Positions 28,040 through 36,387 of a DNA stretch of 63,556 bases are shown here, in pieces. The stretch's first letter is position 1, and the number at the start of each line of letters is the position of its first letter. The stretch is from contig AMYY01000019.1 of assembly GCA_000335735.1 (NCBI GenBank), positions 1 to 63,556 of the forward strand. The letters run 5' to 3'. The position numbers and the translations under genes are program-made. The stretch comes from an alpha proteobacterium L41A (GTDB lineage: Bacteria; Pseudomonadota; Alphaproteobacteria; Caulobacterales; Caulobacteraceae). The notes beneath the pieces were generated by a model. It had not been told where the DNA came from and searched no databases. It worked only from the letters and a program-made list of their open reading frames with translations.

Positions 28040-28067
28040 TCCTGCCGGCCGGGGGACGCCGGCAGGA
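28040..28067 (-). terminator. Hairpin between the two small secreted-protein genes
   Basis: The perfect 10-bp stem TCCTGCCGGC (28040-28049) / GCCGGCAGGA (28058-28067) lies about 20 bp beyond the stop of the upstream paralogue. No T-run follows, so it may attenuate rather than stop transcription into the second gene. Confidence 0.5.
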
Positions 28068-28085
28068 CCAGCAAGGCGTCGGGCC

Positions 28086-28280
28086 TTACTTCTTCTTGGC
28101 AGGCGTCACGGCGCGGTGGGTGCGAGCGTGGCTGACCCGATGATGCGCACGGGCGGAGGCGGCGGGGCGGGCGTGAGCGCCCGACGACGGGGCCGAAGGC
28201 GTGCCGGCGAAGGCTGCGCCGCTGGTCAGGATCACCAGGGCGGCGGCGCCGAAAGCGGCGGTGGAACGGAAGGACTTCAT
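28086..28280 (-). CDS. Small secreted Ala/His/Arg-rich protein (acid-shock-like), paralogue
   Basis: This 64-residue protein has a signal peptide MKSFRSTAAFGAAALVILTSG and a short basic His-rich mature part (ASARAHHRVSHARTHRAV) ending PAKKK. It duplicates the organisation of 27736-27993. Its promoter region faces the response-regulator gene at 28476. It contains an inverted repeat GTCGGACA (28317-28324) / TGTCCGAC (28400-28407), possibly a regulator site. No domain family is certain. Confidence 0.7.
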   Translation of the reverse strand: MKSFRSTAAFGAAALVILTSGAAFAGTPSAPSSGAHARPAASARAHHRVSHARTHRAVTPAKKK

Positions 28281-28475
28281 GGCGGGTCTTTCTGTGTGTT
28301 TGGCGTCCGGCCTCGTGTCGGACAGTCACTGTTTCGGACCCGCGTCCGGCCGGTTCGGGGCCAGTCGGTGTCGCCGCGTATCGTCGGCGAGGAGAATTGT
28401 GTCCGACTGTATCCGCCGCGCTTTGGCCATGAGACAGGACGACAGATCGCGCTTCTTCCCGCTCGCCGAACGCCA

Positions 28476-29192
28476 ATGTCCCAGCCCTCCGCCGCCCCCG
28501 TACTTCTGGTCGTCGACGACGACCGCGAGATCCGAAACCTGTTGTCCGACCATCTGGAACAGCACGGGTTTCGCACGGTGAAGGCCGCCGACGGCCGGGC
28601 GATGAAGGCGGCGCTAGAGGCCGGGCCGGTCGATCTGGTGGTGCTGGACCTGAACCTGCCGGACGAGGACGGCCTGTCGCTGTGTCGCGGCATCCGGGCG
28701 GCGTCCAAGACTCCCGTCATCATCCTGACGGCGCGCGGCGATCCCATCGACCGGATCGTCGGGCTGGAGATGGGCGCCGACGACTATATGGCCAAGCCGT
28801 TCGAGCCGCGCGAGCTGGTGGCCCGCATCCGCACCGTCCTGCGGCGCACGGGCGGCGAGGCGACGGCGATCGAGGGCCGACACGCCGACTTCTCCGGCTG
28901 GTCGCTGGACATTGCCGCGCGGGCGCTGACGGCGCCGGACGGACGGCTGGCCCCGCTGTCGGGCGCCGACTTCGACCTGCTGCACGCCCTGGTCAGGAAC
29001 GGCGGCAAGCCCCTGTCCCGCGAGCGGATCCGCGCCCTGTCCACCGTCGCCGACGCCGACGATCGGGCCATCGACCTGAGGGTCAGCCGCCTGCGCCAGA
29101 AGCTGGGCGACGACGCCAAGGCCCCGGCCCTGATCCGCACGGTGCGCAGCCTGGGCTATATGCTGGCGGGGCCTGTGACATGGCGAGCGTGA
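28476..29192 (+). CDS. OmpR/PhoB-type response regulator
   Basis: The 238-residue protein has a receiver domain with VVDDDREIRN and phospho-acceptor D58 in LVVLDLNLPDEDG, and K in YMAKPF. A winged-helix DNA-binding domain follows (LSGADFDLLHALVRNGGKPLSRERI, then DRAIDLRVSRLRQKLGDD). The start is the ATG at 28476; longer frames upstream are spurious. It overlaps the next kinase gene by 13 bp, giving a two-component operon. The divergent small secreted proteins are likely targets by position. Confidence 0.95.
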   Translation: MSQPSAAPVLLVVDDDREIRNLLSDHLEQHGFRTVKAADGRAMKAALEAGPVDLVVLDLNLPDEDGLSLCRGIRAASKTPVIILTARGDPIDRIVGLEMGADDYMAKPFEPRELVARIRTVLRRTGGEATAIEGRHADFSGWSLDIAARALTAPDGRLAPLSGADFDLLHALVRNGGKPLSRERIRALSTVADADDRAIDLRVSRLRQKLGDDAKAPALIRTVRSLGYMLAGPVTWRA

Positions 29193-30493
29193 GAACCCGC
29201 CAAGGCCGGGCCGAGGCCGAGACCACGCGGCTGTTCCTGCTGCTGCTGGTCGGCGCCCTGCTGGCGGCGGGCGTGACCTTCGCCGCCCTGGGCCTGAACC
29301 ATCGCCATCGCCTGTCCCAGGCCCATGACTTCACCACCGCCGAACGGATCGTGGATCTGGCCGGCTCCAGCGACGATCCCGCCGCCGGCCTGACCGACGG
29401 CCTGCCGGACGCGGCCGGTCAGCGGCTGGGCGCGCCCGACCCGTCCCTGACCCACGCGGTCGCCGAGGCGCTGAAGCGGCGGGGCGTGGACGGGGTCTCG
29501 GTCAAGGCGTTCGAGGCTTCGGCCGGGGCGTGTGGCGCGGCGACCGATCGCCTGCGGTGCCGCATCCTGGTGCTGCGGCCGGTCAATGGCGCGCCCGTTC
29601 CGGTGGCGATCAGCCTGCCGCCCGCCCCTCGCCCGTGGACGCTCAGCCGCGAGGCCGCCGCCCTGCTGTTTGCGGGTCTGGCCGCCGTGCTGCTGACCGG
29701 CTGGATGGCGTCGCGGCTGGCCGCCGGTCCGCTGAACCGTCTGTCCCAGGGCGCCGTCGCCCTCAGTCACGATCTGGATCGCCCGCCGCTGGTCGAGGAG
29801 GGCGCGCGCGAGGTCCGCGAGGCCGCCGCCGCCCTGAACGCCATGCAGACCCGGCTGAAGGCCCTGATCGAGGATCGCACCCGCGTGCTGGCCGCCGTCG
29901 CCCACGACCTGCAGACGCCCCTGACCCGGATGCGGCTGCGCGTCGAAAAGATCGAGGACGAGACCCTGCGCGCCCAGTTCATCAGCGACCTGGCGGGGAT
30001 GCAGCATCTGGTCCGCGAAGGGCTGGACCTGGCCCGGATCGAAACCACGGTCGAAGCCGTGACCCCCGTCGATCTGGACGCGCTTCTATCCGCCATCTGC
30101 GAGGACGCGGCCGAGGCGGGCCAGCCGGTCGTCTTCATCCAGGGCTGCAACGCCGTCGTGCCGACTCGGCCCCAGGCCCTGCGCCGCTGCCTGACCAATC
30201 TGATCGACAACGCCGTCCGCCATGGCGGCGACGCGGCCGTCAGCGCCGTGCGCGGCGACCATGCGTTGCGCCTGATTGTGCGCGATCACGGCCCCGGCGT
30301 GGCGCCGGATCAGTTGGAGAAGCTGTTCGAGCCCTTCTACCGCCTCGATCCGTCCCGTTCGCGCGACAGCGGCGGCTCCGGCCTGGGCCTGACCATCGCG
30401 CGCCGCATGGCCGAACGCGCTGGCGCACATCTGACCCTCGCCAACGCCGAGGGCGGCGGGCTGGAGGCGACCCTGACCTTCCCGCAACCCTGA
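29180..30493 (+). CDS. Sensor histidine kinase, partner of the OmpR-type regulator
   Basis: The 437-residue membrane kinase has TM1 at 17-39, a periplasmic domain with two cysteines (about 40-157), TM2 at 158-180 and a HAMP linker. HisKA has H242 in VLAAVAHDLQTPLTRMRLR. HATPase_c has LTNLIDNAVRHGG, the RDHGPGVAPDQLEKLFEPFYR region and GSGLGLTIARR. The ATG lies inside the regulator's last codons, so the pair is co-translated. The periplasmic signal is unknown. Confidence 0.94.
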   Translation: MASVRTRQGRAEAETTRLFLLLLVGALLAAGVTFAALGLNHRHRLSQAHDFTTAERIVDLAGSSDDPAAGLTDGLPDAAGQRLGAPDPSLTHAVAEALKRRGVDGVSVKAFEASAGACGAATDRLRCRILVLRPVNGAPVPVAISLPPAPRPWTLSREAAALLFAGLAAVLLTGWMASRLAAGPLNRLSQGAVALSHDLDRPPLVEEGAREVREAAAALNAMQTRLKALIEDRTRVLAAVAHDLQTPLTRMRLRVEKIEDETLRAQFISDLAGMQHLVREGLDLARIETTVEAVTPVDLDALLSAICEDAAEAGQPVVFIQGCNAVVPTRPQALRRCLTNLIDNAVRHGGDAAVSAVRGDHALRLIVRDHGPGVAPDQLEKLFEPFYRLDPSRSRDSGGSGLGLTIARRMAERAGAHLTLANAEGGGLEATLTFPQP

Positions 30494-30556
30494 CGAAAAG
30501 GTCGCGGCGCCTGCATCCGTTCGCCGCTCTCGCCGCCTCTCTCTGAAAGCGTTAGC

Positions 30557-31960
30557 GTGACGCGTTCAGGAGACCGCCCCTTGCCTCATTCGTTCCTCGC
30601 CCGCCGCCGTCCGGCCATCCTGCTGCTGGCCGCCAGCGCCTTGGCCCTCACGCTCAGCCCGCTGGCCACCCGCCCGGCCGCCGCCCAGGACGCGGCGCGC
30701 ATGGATCAGGTGATCCGCGCCTCCAGCGACGCCGATGCCTTCTCCGGCGCCGTCCTGGTCGCCCGCGACGGTCGCATCCTTCTGGATCAGGGCTACGGCC
30801 TGGCCAATCGCGAGTGGAACATCCCCAACGACGGTGATGTGAAGTTCCGGCTCGGTTCCCTGTCGAAACAGTTCACCGCCGTCGCGATCATGCTGCTGAA
30901 CCAGCAGGGCAAGCTGGATCTGGATGCGCCGATCAAGACCTGGCTGCCCGACGCCCCGGCCGCCTGGGACGCGATCACCCCGCGCCACCTGCTCAGCCAC
31001 ACGGCCGGCGTGCCCAACTTCACCGCCTTTTCCGACTTCGAGGCCCAGAAGACCCGGCCCGCGACGCTGCCGCAGCTGATCGCCCGGTTCCGCGACCGGC
31101 CGCTGGACTTCGCGCCGGGGTCCCGGTTCGCCTATTCCAACTCGGGCTATGTGCTGCTCAGCGCCATCATCGAGGCGGCCAGCGGCCAGACCTACGCCGA
31201 TTTCGTCACCGCCAATCTGTTCCAGCCGCTGGGCATGAACGACAGCGGCTACGACCGCCACGACCTGATCCTGCCCCGCCGCGCCTCGGGCTATGCGCCG
31301 GGCGCCGACGGCGTCGTCAACGCCGACTATGTGGACATGACCATCCCGACCGGGGCCGGCGCCCTGTATTCGACCACCCACGACCTGCTGAAGTGGGAAC
31401 AGGGCCTGTTCGGCGGGAGGCTGCTGAACGCCCAGTCGATGACCGCCCTGACCACGCCGGTCCGCAACGGCTACGCCATGGGGCTGATGGTGTCCGAGGC
31501 CGACGGCAAGCGCCTGGTCTGGCACAACGGCGCCATCGAGGGCTTCAACACCTATATGGCCTATGATCCGGGCGACCGGACCGCCGTCATCGTCCTGGGC
31601 AATCTGAACGGGGAGGCGCCGGACAAGCTGGGCGCGGCCCTGGTCACCCTGGCGCGCGGCGGAACCGTCACCCTGCCCAGCGAACGCCGCGCCGTCGCCC
31701 TCTCGCCCGAGGTGCTGAAGGCTTACGAGGGCGTCTATAATCTGGCCCCGACCTTCGCCCTGACGATCTCGGTCGTGGACGGCAAGCTGATGGCCCAGGC
31801 CACCGGTCAGCCCGCCTTCGCACTGACGGCGGAGGCCCAGGACGCCTTCTACCTGACCGCCGTCGACGCCCAGATCACCTTCACCCGCAACGCCGCCGGC
31901 GCCGTCGAAGGTCTGGTCCTGCATCAGGGCGGCCGCGACATGCCGGCGAAGCGTCAGTAA
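30557..31960 (+). CDS. Serine hydrolase, beta-lactamase/penicillin-binding-protein class C fold
   Basis: The protein has up to 467 residues. A signal-anchor (RRRPAILLLAASALALTLSPLA) is followed by the catalytic SLSK (SxxK), the YSN motif in FAYSNSGYVLLSAI, and an HNG triad in LVWHNGAIEGFN. This set is typical of class C beta-lactamase-like esterases and peptidases, and does not prove beta-lactam hydrolysis. A C-terminal small domain follows after about residue 380. The start is GTG 30557; TTG about 25 bp later is an alternative. Confidence 0.9.
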   Translation: MTRSGDRPLPHSFLARRRPAILLLAASALALTLSPLATRPAAAQDAARMDQVIRASSDADAFSGAVLVARDGRILLDQGYGLANREWNIPNDGDVKFRLGSLSKQFTAVAIMLLNQQGKLDLDAPIKTWLPDAPAAWDAITPRHLLSHTAGVPNFTAFSDFEAQKTRPATLPQLIARFRDRPLDFAPGSRFAYSNSGYVLLSAIIEAASGQTYADFVTANLFQPLGMNDSGYDRHDLILPRRASGYAPGADGVVNADYVDMTIPTGAGALYSTTHDLLKWEQGLFGGRLLNAQSMTALTTPVRNGYAMGLMVSEADGKRLVWHNGAIEGFNTYMAYDPGDRTAVIVLGNLNGEAPDKLGAALVTLARGGTVTLPSERRAVALSPEVLKAYEGVYNLAPTFALTISVVDGKLMAQATGQPAFALTAEAQDAFYLTAVDAQITFTRNAAGAVEGLVLHQGGRDMPAKRQ

Positions 31961-31984
31961 GGCCGAAGCCATATCGGCGTCAGC

Positions 31985-32176
31985 CTAGAACACCTTGTTC
32001 AGGCCGGCGTCCTTCAGCGTGCCGTTCGCCGTGTGTCGCGATTTGATGTCGCCATCGACGGTGAAGCGCTTTCCGTTGATCGGGCTTTCCCAAACCTGAT
32101 GGTCGCCGCGACCTTGGCGAACGAACCAACAGCCGGCGTCCTTGAGCTTGCGCTTGACGTCGGCTGTGTAGCTCAA
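31985..32176 (-). CDS. hicA: HicA-type toxin (mRNA interferase)
   Basis: The 63-residue protein has the dsRBD-like HicA fold pattern. KRKLKDAGCWFVRQGRGDHQVWESP places the catalytic His at residue 26, and the tail is KSRHTANGTLKDAGL. HicA proteins cleave mRNA. Its start overlaps the HicB-like stop by 4 bp (ATGA), so antitoxin is made first. This is the reverse of the classical hicAB order but is seen in other genomes. Confidence 0.88.
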   Translation of the reverse strand: MSYTADVKRKLKDAGCWFVRQGRGDHQVWESPINGKRFTVDGDIKSRHTANGTLKDAGLNKVF

Positions 32177-32418
32177 GCGGCCAGGCCCAGCCTGACGCGT
32201 GTGCTGGCGTGGGCGATCAGTTCGATCGGCACATCTCGTGGGTAGGCGTTCTCACCCTCGCTGCCTTCCAGCAGATCCTGAATCGCGCCGGGAATGCGTT
32301 CGATCAGCGCTTCCAGCGTGGCGGCCTCGATCCGAAGTCCGTGAACATCGCTGGACTCGGTCAGCCAAACGCCCGCTTCCGGGTCGAAGACGGCTTTGAC
32401 GACGATGACCTTGCTCAT
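32173..32418 (-). CDS. hicB: HicB-like antitoxin (DUF1902)
   Basis: The 81-residue protein, preceded by AGGAG, begins MSKVIVVKAVFDPEAGVWL and has the HicB partial RNase-H-like fold (SSDVHGLRIEAATLEALIERIPGAIQDLL), here of the DUF1902 type. It ends soon after this domain with no clear helix-turn-helix or ribbon-helix-helix. Any autoregulation must therefore differ from classical HicB. It is paired with hicA. Confidence 0.85.
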   Translation of the reverse strand: MSKVIVVKAVFDPEAGVWLTESSDVHGLRIEAATLEALIERIPGAIQDLLEGSEGENAYPRDVPIELIAHASTRVRLGLAA

Positions 32419-32513
32419 GGAAACTCCTGCTAGGGCCAGCATATGGGTGTCGCCCAGATGCAGAGTCAAATCCGACCGCACGACGCGATCATCATCCTGA
32501 CGCCCTCGACGCA

Positions 32514-32541
32514 AAACGCCCGCCGTCTCCGGCGGGCGTTT
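32514..32541. terminator. Bidirectional terminator between ctrA and hicB
   Basis: The 12-bp perfect stem AAACGCCCGCCG / CGGCGGGCGTTT has a TCTC loop (32526-32529). It lies 24 bp past the ctrA stop codon. The minus strand continues with TTTTGCG. Confidence 0.85.
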
Positions 32542-32564
32542 CGAAATCGCGGATCGAAGGTCGA

Positions 32565-33266
32565 TCAGGCGGCGACGGTGACGACACCCTCGGCCGGGTC
32601 GCGCAGGACATAGCCGCGGCCCCAGACGGTTTCGATATAGTGTTTGCCGTCGGCGGCAGTGGCCAGCTTTTTGCGCAGCTTGCAGATGAAGACGTCGATG
32701 ATCTTCAGCTCGGGCTCGTCCATGCCGCCGTACAGGTGGTTCAGGAACATTTCCTTGGTCAGGGTCGTGCCCTTGCGGAGCGAAAGCAGCTCCAGCATCT
32801 GGTATTCCTTGCCCGTCAGGTGGACGCGGTGACCGTTCACCTCGACCGTCTTGGCGTCCAGGTTCACGGCGATCTCGCCGGTGTGGATGATCGCCTGGGC
32901 GTGACCCTTGGAGCGGCGGACCACGGCGTGGGTGCGCGCGATCAGCTCGTCCTTGTGGAAGGGCTTGGTCATATAGTCGTCGGCGCCGCCGCCGAAGGTC
33001 TTGACCTTGGTTTCGATCTCGTGGCTGCCCGACAGGATCATGACCGGGGTGTTGACCTTGCCGACGCGCAGCTGGCGCAGGACTTCCAGCCCGCTCATGT
33101 CCGGCAGGTTCAGGTCAAGAAGAATGAGGTCGTAGTCATAGATCTTGCCCAGATCGATGCCTTCCTCGCCCAGGTCCGTCGTATAGACGTTGAAGCCCTC
33201 CGACTTCAGCATCAGTTCGATGCTTTGGGCGGTTGCGTGATCGTCTTCAATCAACAGGACGCGCAT
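32565..33266 (-). CDS. ctrA: Cell-cycle master response regulator CtrA
   Basis: CtrA silences the replication origin and drives polar and flagellar genes in Caulobacterales. The protein has 233 residues from [14 protein letters not shown]. The phospho-acceptor is D51 ([13 protein letters not shown]), with K in [11 protein letters not shown]. The winged-helix domain carries [37 protein letters not shown], nearly invariant in the family. It ends in AA (VVTVAA), the type of C-terminus recognised by ClpXP. The frame back to 33302 is discounted because family members start at MRVLL. Confidence 0.97.
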   Translation of the reverse strand: MRVLLIEDDHATAQSIELMLKSEGFNVYTTDLGEEGIDLGKIYDYDLILLDLNLPDMSGLEVLRQLRVGKVNTPVMILSGSHEIETKVKTFGGGADDYMTKPFHKDELIARTHAVVRRSKGHAQAIIHTGEIAVNLDAKTVEVNGHRVHLTGKEYQMLELLSLRKGTTLTKEMFLNHLYGGMDEPELKIIDVFICKLRKKLATAADGKHYIETVWGRGYVLRDPAEGVVTVAA

Positions 33267-33335
33267 ACGTGCCCCTCCAGGCAAAAGCTTTGCGGTAACC
33301 ACCCTGACACACGGCCGGGTAACCTTGTTCGCAAG

Positions 33336-33433
33336 TTAAGACGTGAAAACCTTAAGAAGGGTTAACGCCATCCAATTGAGGCGAATCTAGGCTGATTTGC
33401 GAATCGGCGTCGAGGGGCTGGAGTCAATGATTC
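33336..33433 (-). promoter_or_regulatory. ctrA promoter region with CtrA boxes and GANTC sites
   Basis: Proximal to ctrA, TTAA occurs at 33336-33339, 33352-33355 and 33362-33365, the last two being 6 bp apart, close to the TTAA-N7-TTAA CtrA box. Distally, four GANTC (CcrM) sites occur at 33383, 33401, 33421 and 33429. This mirrors the Caulobacter arrangement of methylation-sensitive distal P1 and CtrA-activated proximal P2. Confidence 0.7.
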
Positions 33434-33569
33434 GAAATTTATTAACCATGTTGGCTGTCGGGCGGCTTTGTCGCCTCCCCTTGCGGAGTGCGTGAACAGT
33501 GCTGGTGAGCAAGGGGTGAGCGAAGATGCAGGCGCGGTCGGCTCACTCCTCGCTCACTGACACCTCTTG

Positions 33570-33604
33570 CTCACCACTCACCACTCACCACTCACCACTC
33601 ACCA
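33570..33604. repeat. Heptanucleotide microsatellite (CTCACCA)x5
   Basis: Five perfect tandem copies of CTCACCA are preceded by degenerate CTCACT-type copies from about 33541. They lie between ctrA and the divergent HTH gene. The copy number may vary between strains. Confidence 0.9.
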
Positions 33605-33743
33605 AGCACAACGTCCCACCCGCAACCGCAAGGCGGTTAAGCCGCCACGACCGATTTTGGCGCATAGTAGGACGATATTCCTATCGCGACGTCGCGGCCG
33701 CCTATCATGCCGGCGTCGAGAGTTCGTGAGAGGGAGACGTTTC

Positions 33744-34100
33744 GTGCTGGAGGACTACAGGGTGCCGGTCACCGAGGAGGATCAGGTCAAGGCCGGGCTG
33801 GCCATTCATCTGATCGCGGCGCGCACCGGCGCCCATCCGTCGCAGATGACCGGCCGGGGCCGGATGAACCCGCGCGCGGCCCGCCCGCGCTGGCTGGCCA
33901 TGTATCTGTCCCACGTCGCCTATGGCTGGACGTTGGAGCGGGTCGGCCACGTCTTCGGCGTCAATCGCGCCAGCGTGGGCGCCGCCTGTCGCTGGGTCGA
34001 GGACGAGCGCGAACGGCGCAGCATCGACGACCTGATGAACGACCTCGAAGGCTGCATCCAGGGCCTGTATCAGTCGCCCCGCCTGGAGCTGCCGCAATGA
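33744..34100 (+). CDS. DnaA domain IV-like helix-turn-helix protein
   Basis: The 118-residue protein starts at a GTG after AGGGAG. The segment from AIHLIAARTGAHPSQMTG to VGAACRWVEDERER follows the architecture of the DnaA C-terminal DNA-binding domain: a basic loop, RPRWLAMYL, then VGHVFG-VNRASV-ACRWVE. It lacks the ATPase domain. It may bind DnaA-box-like or other DNA. Its stop overlaps the DUF6456 start (ATGA). The position divergent from ctrA invites a cell-cycle role, but none is shown. Confidence 0.75.
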   Translation: MLEDYRVPVTEEDQVKAGLAIHLIAARTGAHPSQMTGRGRMNPRAARPRWLAMYLSHVAYGWTLERVGHVFGVNRASVGAACRWVEDERERRSIDDLMNDLEGCIQGLYQSPRLELPQ

Positions 34101-34807
34101 GCCGGCTTCTGGAACGCGCGCGCGATCTGATGGCCAAGCCCGGCGCCTGGTTGTCGGCCGAGGGCGGGGCCTATGCCTTGCGCCTGTCGCCGGATCGCCG
34201 CAGCCGCATCAGCCTGACCCTGACCGAGACAGAGTTTCGCGCCTTGATCGACCAGCCCGGTCTGCGCGTCCGACCGGGCGGCGGCTGGTCGGGACGCGCC
34301 CAGCCGGACCCGACGCCGTCTCCCGCCCCCGGTCGTCCCGGCTTCGTGGCGGGCCAGCGCGACCTGATGCAGCCGGACGGCCGCATGGTCCGGGCACGCG
34401 CCAATCTGGGCGAAAGCCCGATCGCTTGGCTGGCGCGACGCAAGGATGCGTCCGGCCGCCCCTGGCTGACCCCGGCCGAGACCGCCGCCGGCGAACGGCT
34501 GCGGCGAGAGGCGGAACAGGCGACGAAGGGCGCGTCGGTCACCATGCGTTGGGACGCCCTGCCGACCTGTGGCTCGGGAACCGCCGCGCGGATGGAGCCG
34601 ACCGACCGCGCCCTGTCCGCCGCCCGCCGCGTCGAACAGGCGCTGACCGCCGTCGGCCCGCGCCTGCGCCCCATCCTGACCCGCATCTGCATCCACGGCG
34701 ACAGCCTGCAACTGGCCGAAACCGGCCTGGGCCTACGCCGCCGCCAGGGCAAGACCGTCCTGAAACAGGCGCTGCAGGCCTTGGCGGATCACTATGGGAT
34801 CGGGTGA
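34097..34807 (+). CDS. DUF6456 domain-containing protein
   Basis: The 236-residue protein begins MSRLLERARDLMAKPGAW. The C-terminal 100 residues (ARMEPTDRALSAARRVEQALTAVGPRLRPIL, then GLGLRRRQGKTVLKQALQALADHYG) match DUF6456, an alphaproteobacterial helical domain of unknown function. The middle is Pro/Arg-rich and probably flexible. It is translationally coupled to the DnaA-IV-like protein, suggesting a functional pair. Confidence 0.8.
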   Translation: MSRLLERARDLMAKPGAWLSAEGGAYALRLSPDRRSRISLTLTETEFRALIDQPGLRVRPGGGWSGRAQPDPTPSPAPGRPGFVAGQRDLMQPDGRMVRARANLGESPIAWLARRKDASGRPWLTPAETAAGERLRREAEQATKGASVTMRWDALPTCGSGTAARMEPTDRALSAARRVEQALTAVGPRLRPILTRICIHGDSLQLAETGLGLRRRQGKTVLKQALQALADHYGIG

Positions 34808-34808
34808 A

Positions 34809-34835
34809 GTGCACAGATTGCACCCTGTTTTTGTC
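34809..34835 (+). terminator. Terminator-like short hairpin after DUF6456
   Basis: GTGCA-CAGAT-TGCAC is followed by CCTGTTTTTG, 2 bp past the DUF6456 stop. A close copy lies beyond the next gene at 36388. Confidence 0.6.
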
Positions 34836-34891
34836 CCGACGCATCCAATCCGGCGACCGACGGCCTCTAGGCGGGAAAGGGACCCCGCACC

Positions 34892-36376
34892 ATGACCGTA
34901 AACCGCCGCAACCTACTGATCGCAGGCCTCTGCGCCCCGGCGCTGCACGCCGGTCAAGCTTTGGCCCGCCCCATCGCAGCCCGTCAGGCGGCGGCCGATG
35001 ACATTCAGACCTTCGTCCGCAAGGCGATGCGACGTCTCGGGACCGCGCCCGGCTTGGCGCTGGCAGTGGTGAATGAAGATGGGCCGGTTCTTGTATCCGG
35101 CCACGGCGTAGGCGACATCCGATCGGGTCGCCGCGTGGACGCGGACACCGCCTTCTATATTGCCTCGGCGACCAAATCCTTCACCGCGCTCGGCCTCGCG
35201 GCGATGGCCTCGCGAGGCGAGGTCGATCTGGATGCGCCGCTGGCGGACTGGATCGGCGACACCCCGCTTCCCGCCGACATCGCGACGACCGTGACCCTGA
35301 CCGACCTGCTCAGCCACCGTTCGGGCGTGGACAACGGTCCCATCTCGTTTCGCGCCGCCTATTCCGGCGACCACACCCCAGCGATGATGCAAGCTCTTCT
35401 GGCGCGCACCACCAAAAGGCCGGACGCGCCGCACGGTGTTTTCCGCTACACCAACGCCGGCTACAATCTGGCGACGACATTGCTGGAGCGACGCTTCGGC
35501 CGCGACTGGCGGCTGATGGTGCGAGACGAGGTTCTGATTCCGGCGGGCATGATGCAGACTACCGCCTGGGTATCGGACGCGCGCCGTCGGGGCGTGACGG
35601 CGGTTGGGCATTTCGCAGATCGGGCGGGCGACCCGGTCGTCAGTCCTCTTCAAAAGGTCGATGACACCATGCAGTCGGCGGGCGGATTGATGTCCACCGC
35701 CAACGACATGGCCCGGTGGCTGGCGATACAGATCGAGGCTGGGCCGCTGGTCGCCTCGACCCATCGGCCGCAGGTCGCGCAAGAAACGACCTTCGGGCCC
35801 TATCGCCGGGACGGCTACGGGCTCGGCTGGCAGACGGGATGGTACGGCGACGACCGGCTGATCCACCATTTCGGCAACTTCGCCGGATCGCGCGCCCACG
35901 TCTCCTTCATGCCCGATCGGCGCATCGGCGTGGCGGTGCTGATCAATGAAGATCTGTTCGGCGGCGACATGGCCGATCTGATCGCCAACTATGCCTACGA
36001 TCGGCTGAAAGCTCGCTCCGATCTGGAAACGGCCTATGCCGCCGAACTGGACACGCTTGTCGCCCGTCGCGATGGCCGACGCCAGGCTGTCGCGCGCAGC
36101 CGGAGAGAGCGCGCCGCACGCCCCTGGTCTCTGCCGCAACCGCCTCATGCCTACGCCGGAACCTACGAAAGCGAGGCCCTTGGGACCATGCGGATCGGGG
36201 TGGACCAGAATCGGCTGACGGCCGCCATCGGCGTCTTGTCCGCTGTCGCCGACCCGCTGAACGAGCCCACTGGCGTCAGGGTTGAACTGGTCCCGTTCCA
36301 GGGTCAGGAAATTCTGTTCCCGTCACCCAACTCACTTGTCTTCAACGACGAGACCTTCAAACGCGCAATGGCCTGA
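34892..36376 (+). CDS. Secreted serine hydrolase, beta-lactamase class C fold
   Basis: The 494-residue protein has a leader NRRNLLIAGLCAPALHAGQALA (possibly Tat). Catalytic SATK (SxxK) occurs in IASATKSFTALGLAAM, YTN in FRYTNAGYNLATT, and LLSHRSGVDNG follows. An HFG motif (IHHFGNFAGSRAH) stands at the KTG/HxG position. A C-terminal domain after about 400 resembles the lipocalin-like extensions of Pab87/AmpH-type peptidases. Two near-identical terminator-like hairpins flank the gene, suggesting insertion as a unit. The substrate is unknown. Confidence 0.88.
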   Translation: MTVNRRNLLIAGLCAPALHAGQALARPIAARQAAADDIQTFVRKAMRRLGTAPGLALAVVNEDGPVLVSGHGVGDIRSGRRVDADTAFYIASATKSFTALGLAAMASRGEVDLDAPLADWIGDTPLPADIATTVTLTDLLSHRSGVDNGPISFRAAYSGDHTPAMMQALLARTTKRPDAPHGVFRYTNAGYNLATTLLERRFGRDWRLMVRDEVLIPAGMMQTTAWVSDARRRGVTAVGHFADRAGDPVVSPLQKVDDTMQSAGGLMSTANDMARWLAIQIEAGPLVASTHRPQVAQETTFGPYRRDGYGLGWQTGWYGDDRLIHHFGNFAGSRAHVSFMPDRRIGVAVLINEDLFGGDMADLIANYAYDRLKARSDLETAYAAELDTLVARRDGRRQAVARSRRERAARPWSLPQPPHAYAGTYESEALGTMRIGVDQNRLTAAIGVLSAVADPLNEPTGVRVELVPFQGQEILFPSPNSLVFNDETFKRAMA

Positions 36377-36387
36377 CGTTAAAGAAG

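Larger units (their letters stand above)
33267..33743. other. Intergenic control region between ctrA and a divergent HTH gene
   Basis: This 477-bp gap has three features. Next to ctrA lie TTAA-containing sites and GANTC sites (33336-33433). Further away, five tandem CTCACCA heptamers occupy 33570-33604, and an 11-bp inverted pair TGGTGAGCAAG (33503-33513) / CTTGCTCACCA (33566-33576) overlaps them. A GGCGG-TTAAG-CCGCC dyad (33632-33646) precedes the HTH gene. No convincing gene is seen. Confidence 0.7.

Noticed and set aside
33570..33604. Possible CRISPR array
   Set aside because: The units are 7-bp tandem repeats without spacers and no cas genes are present.
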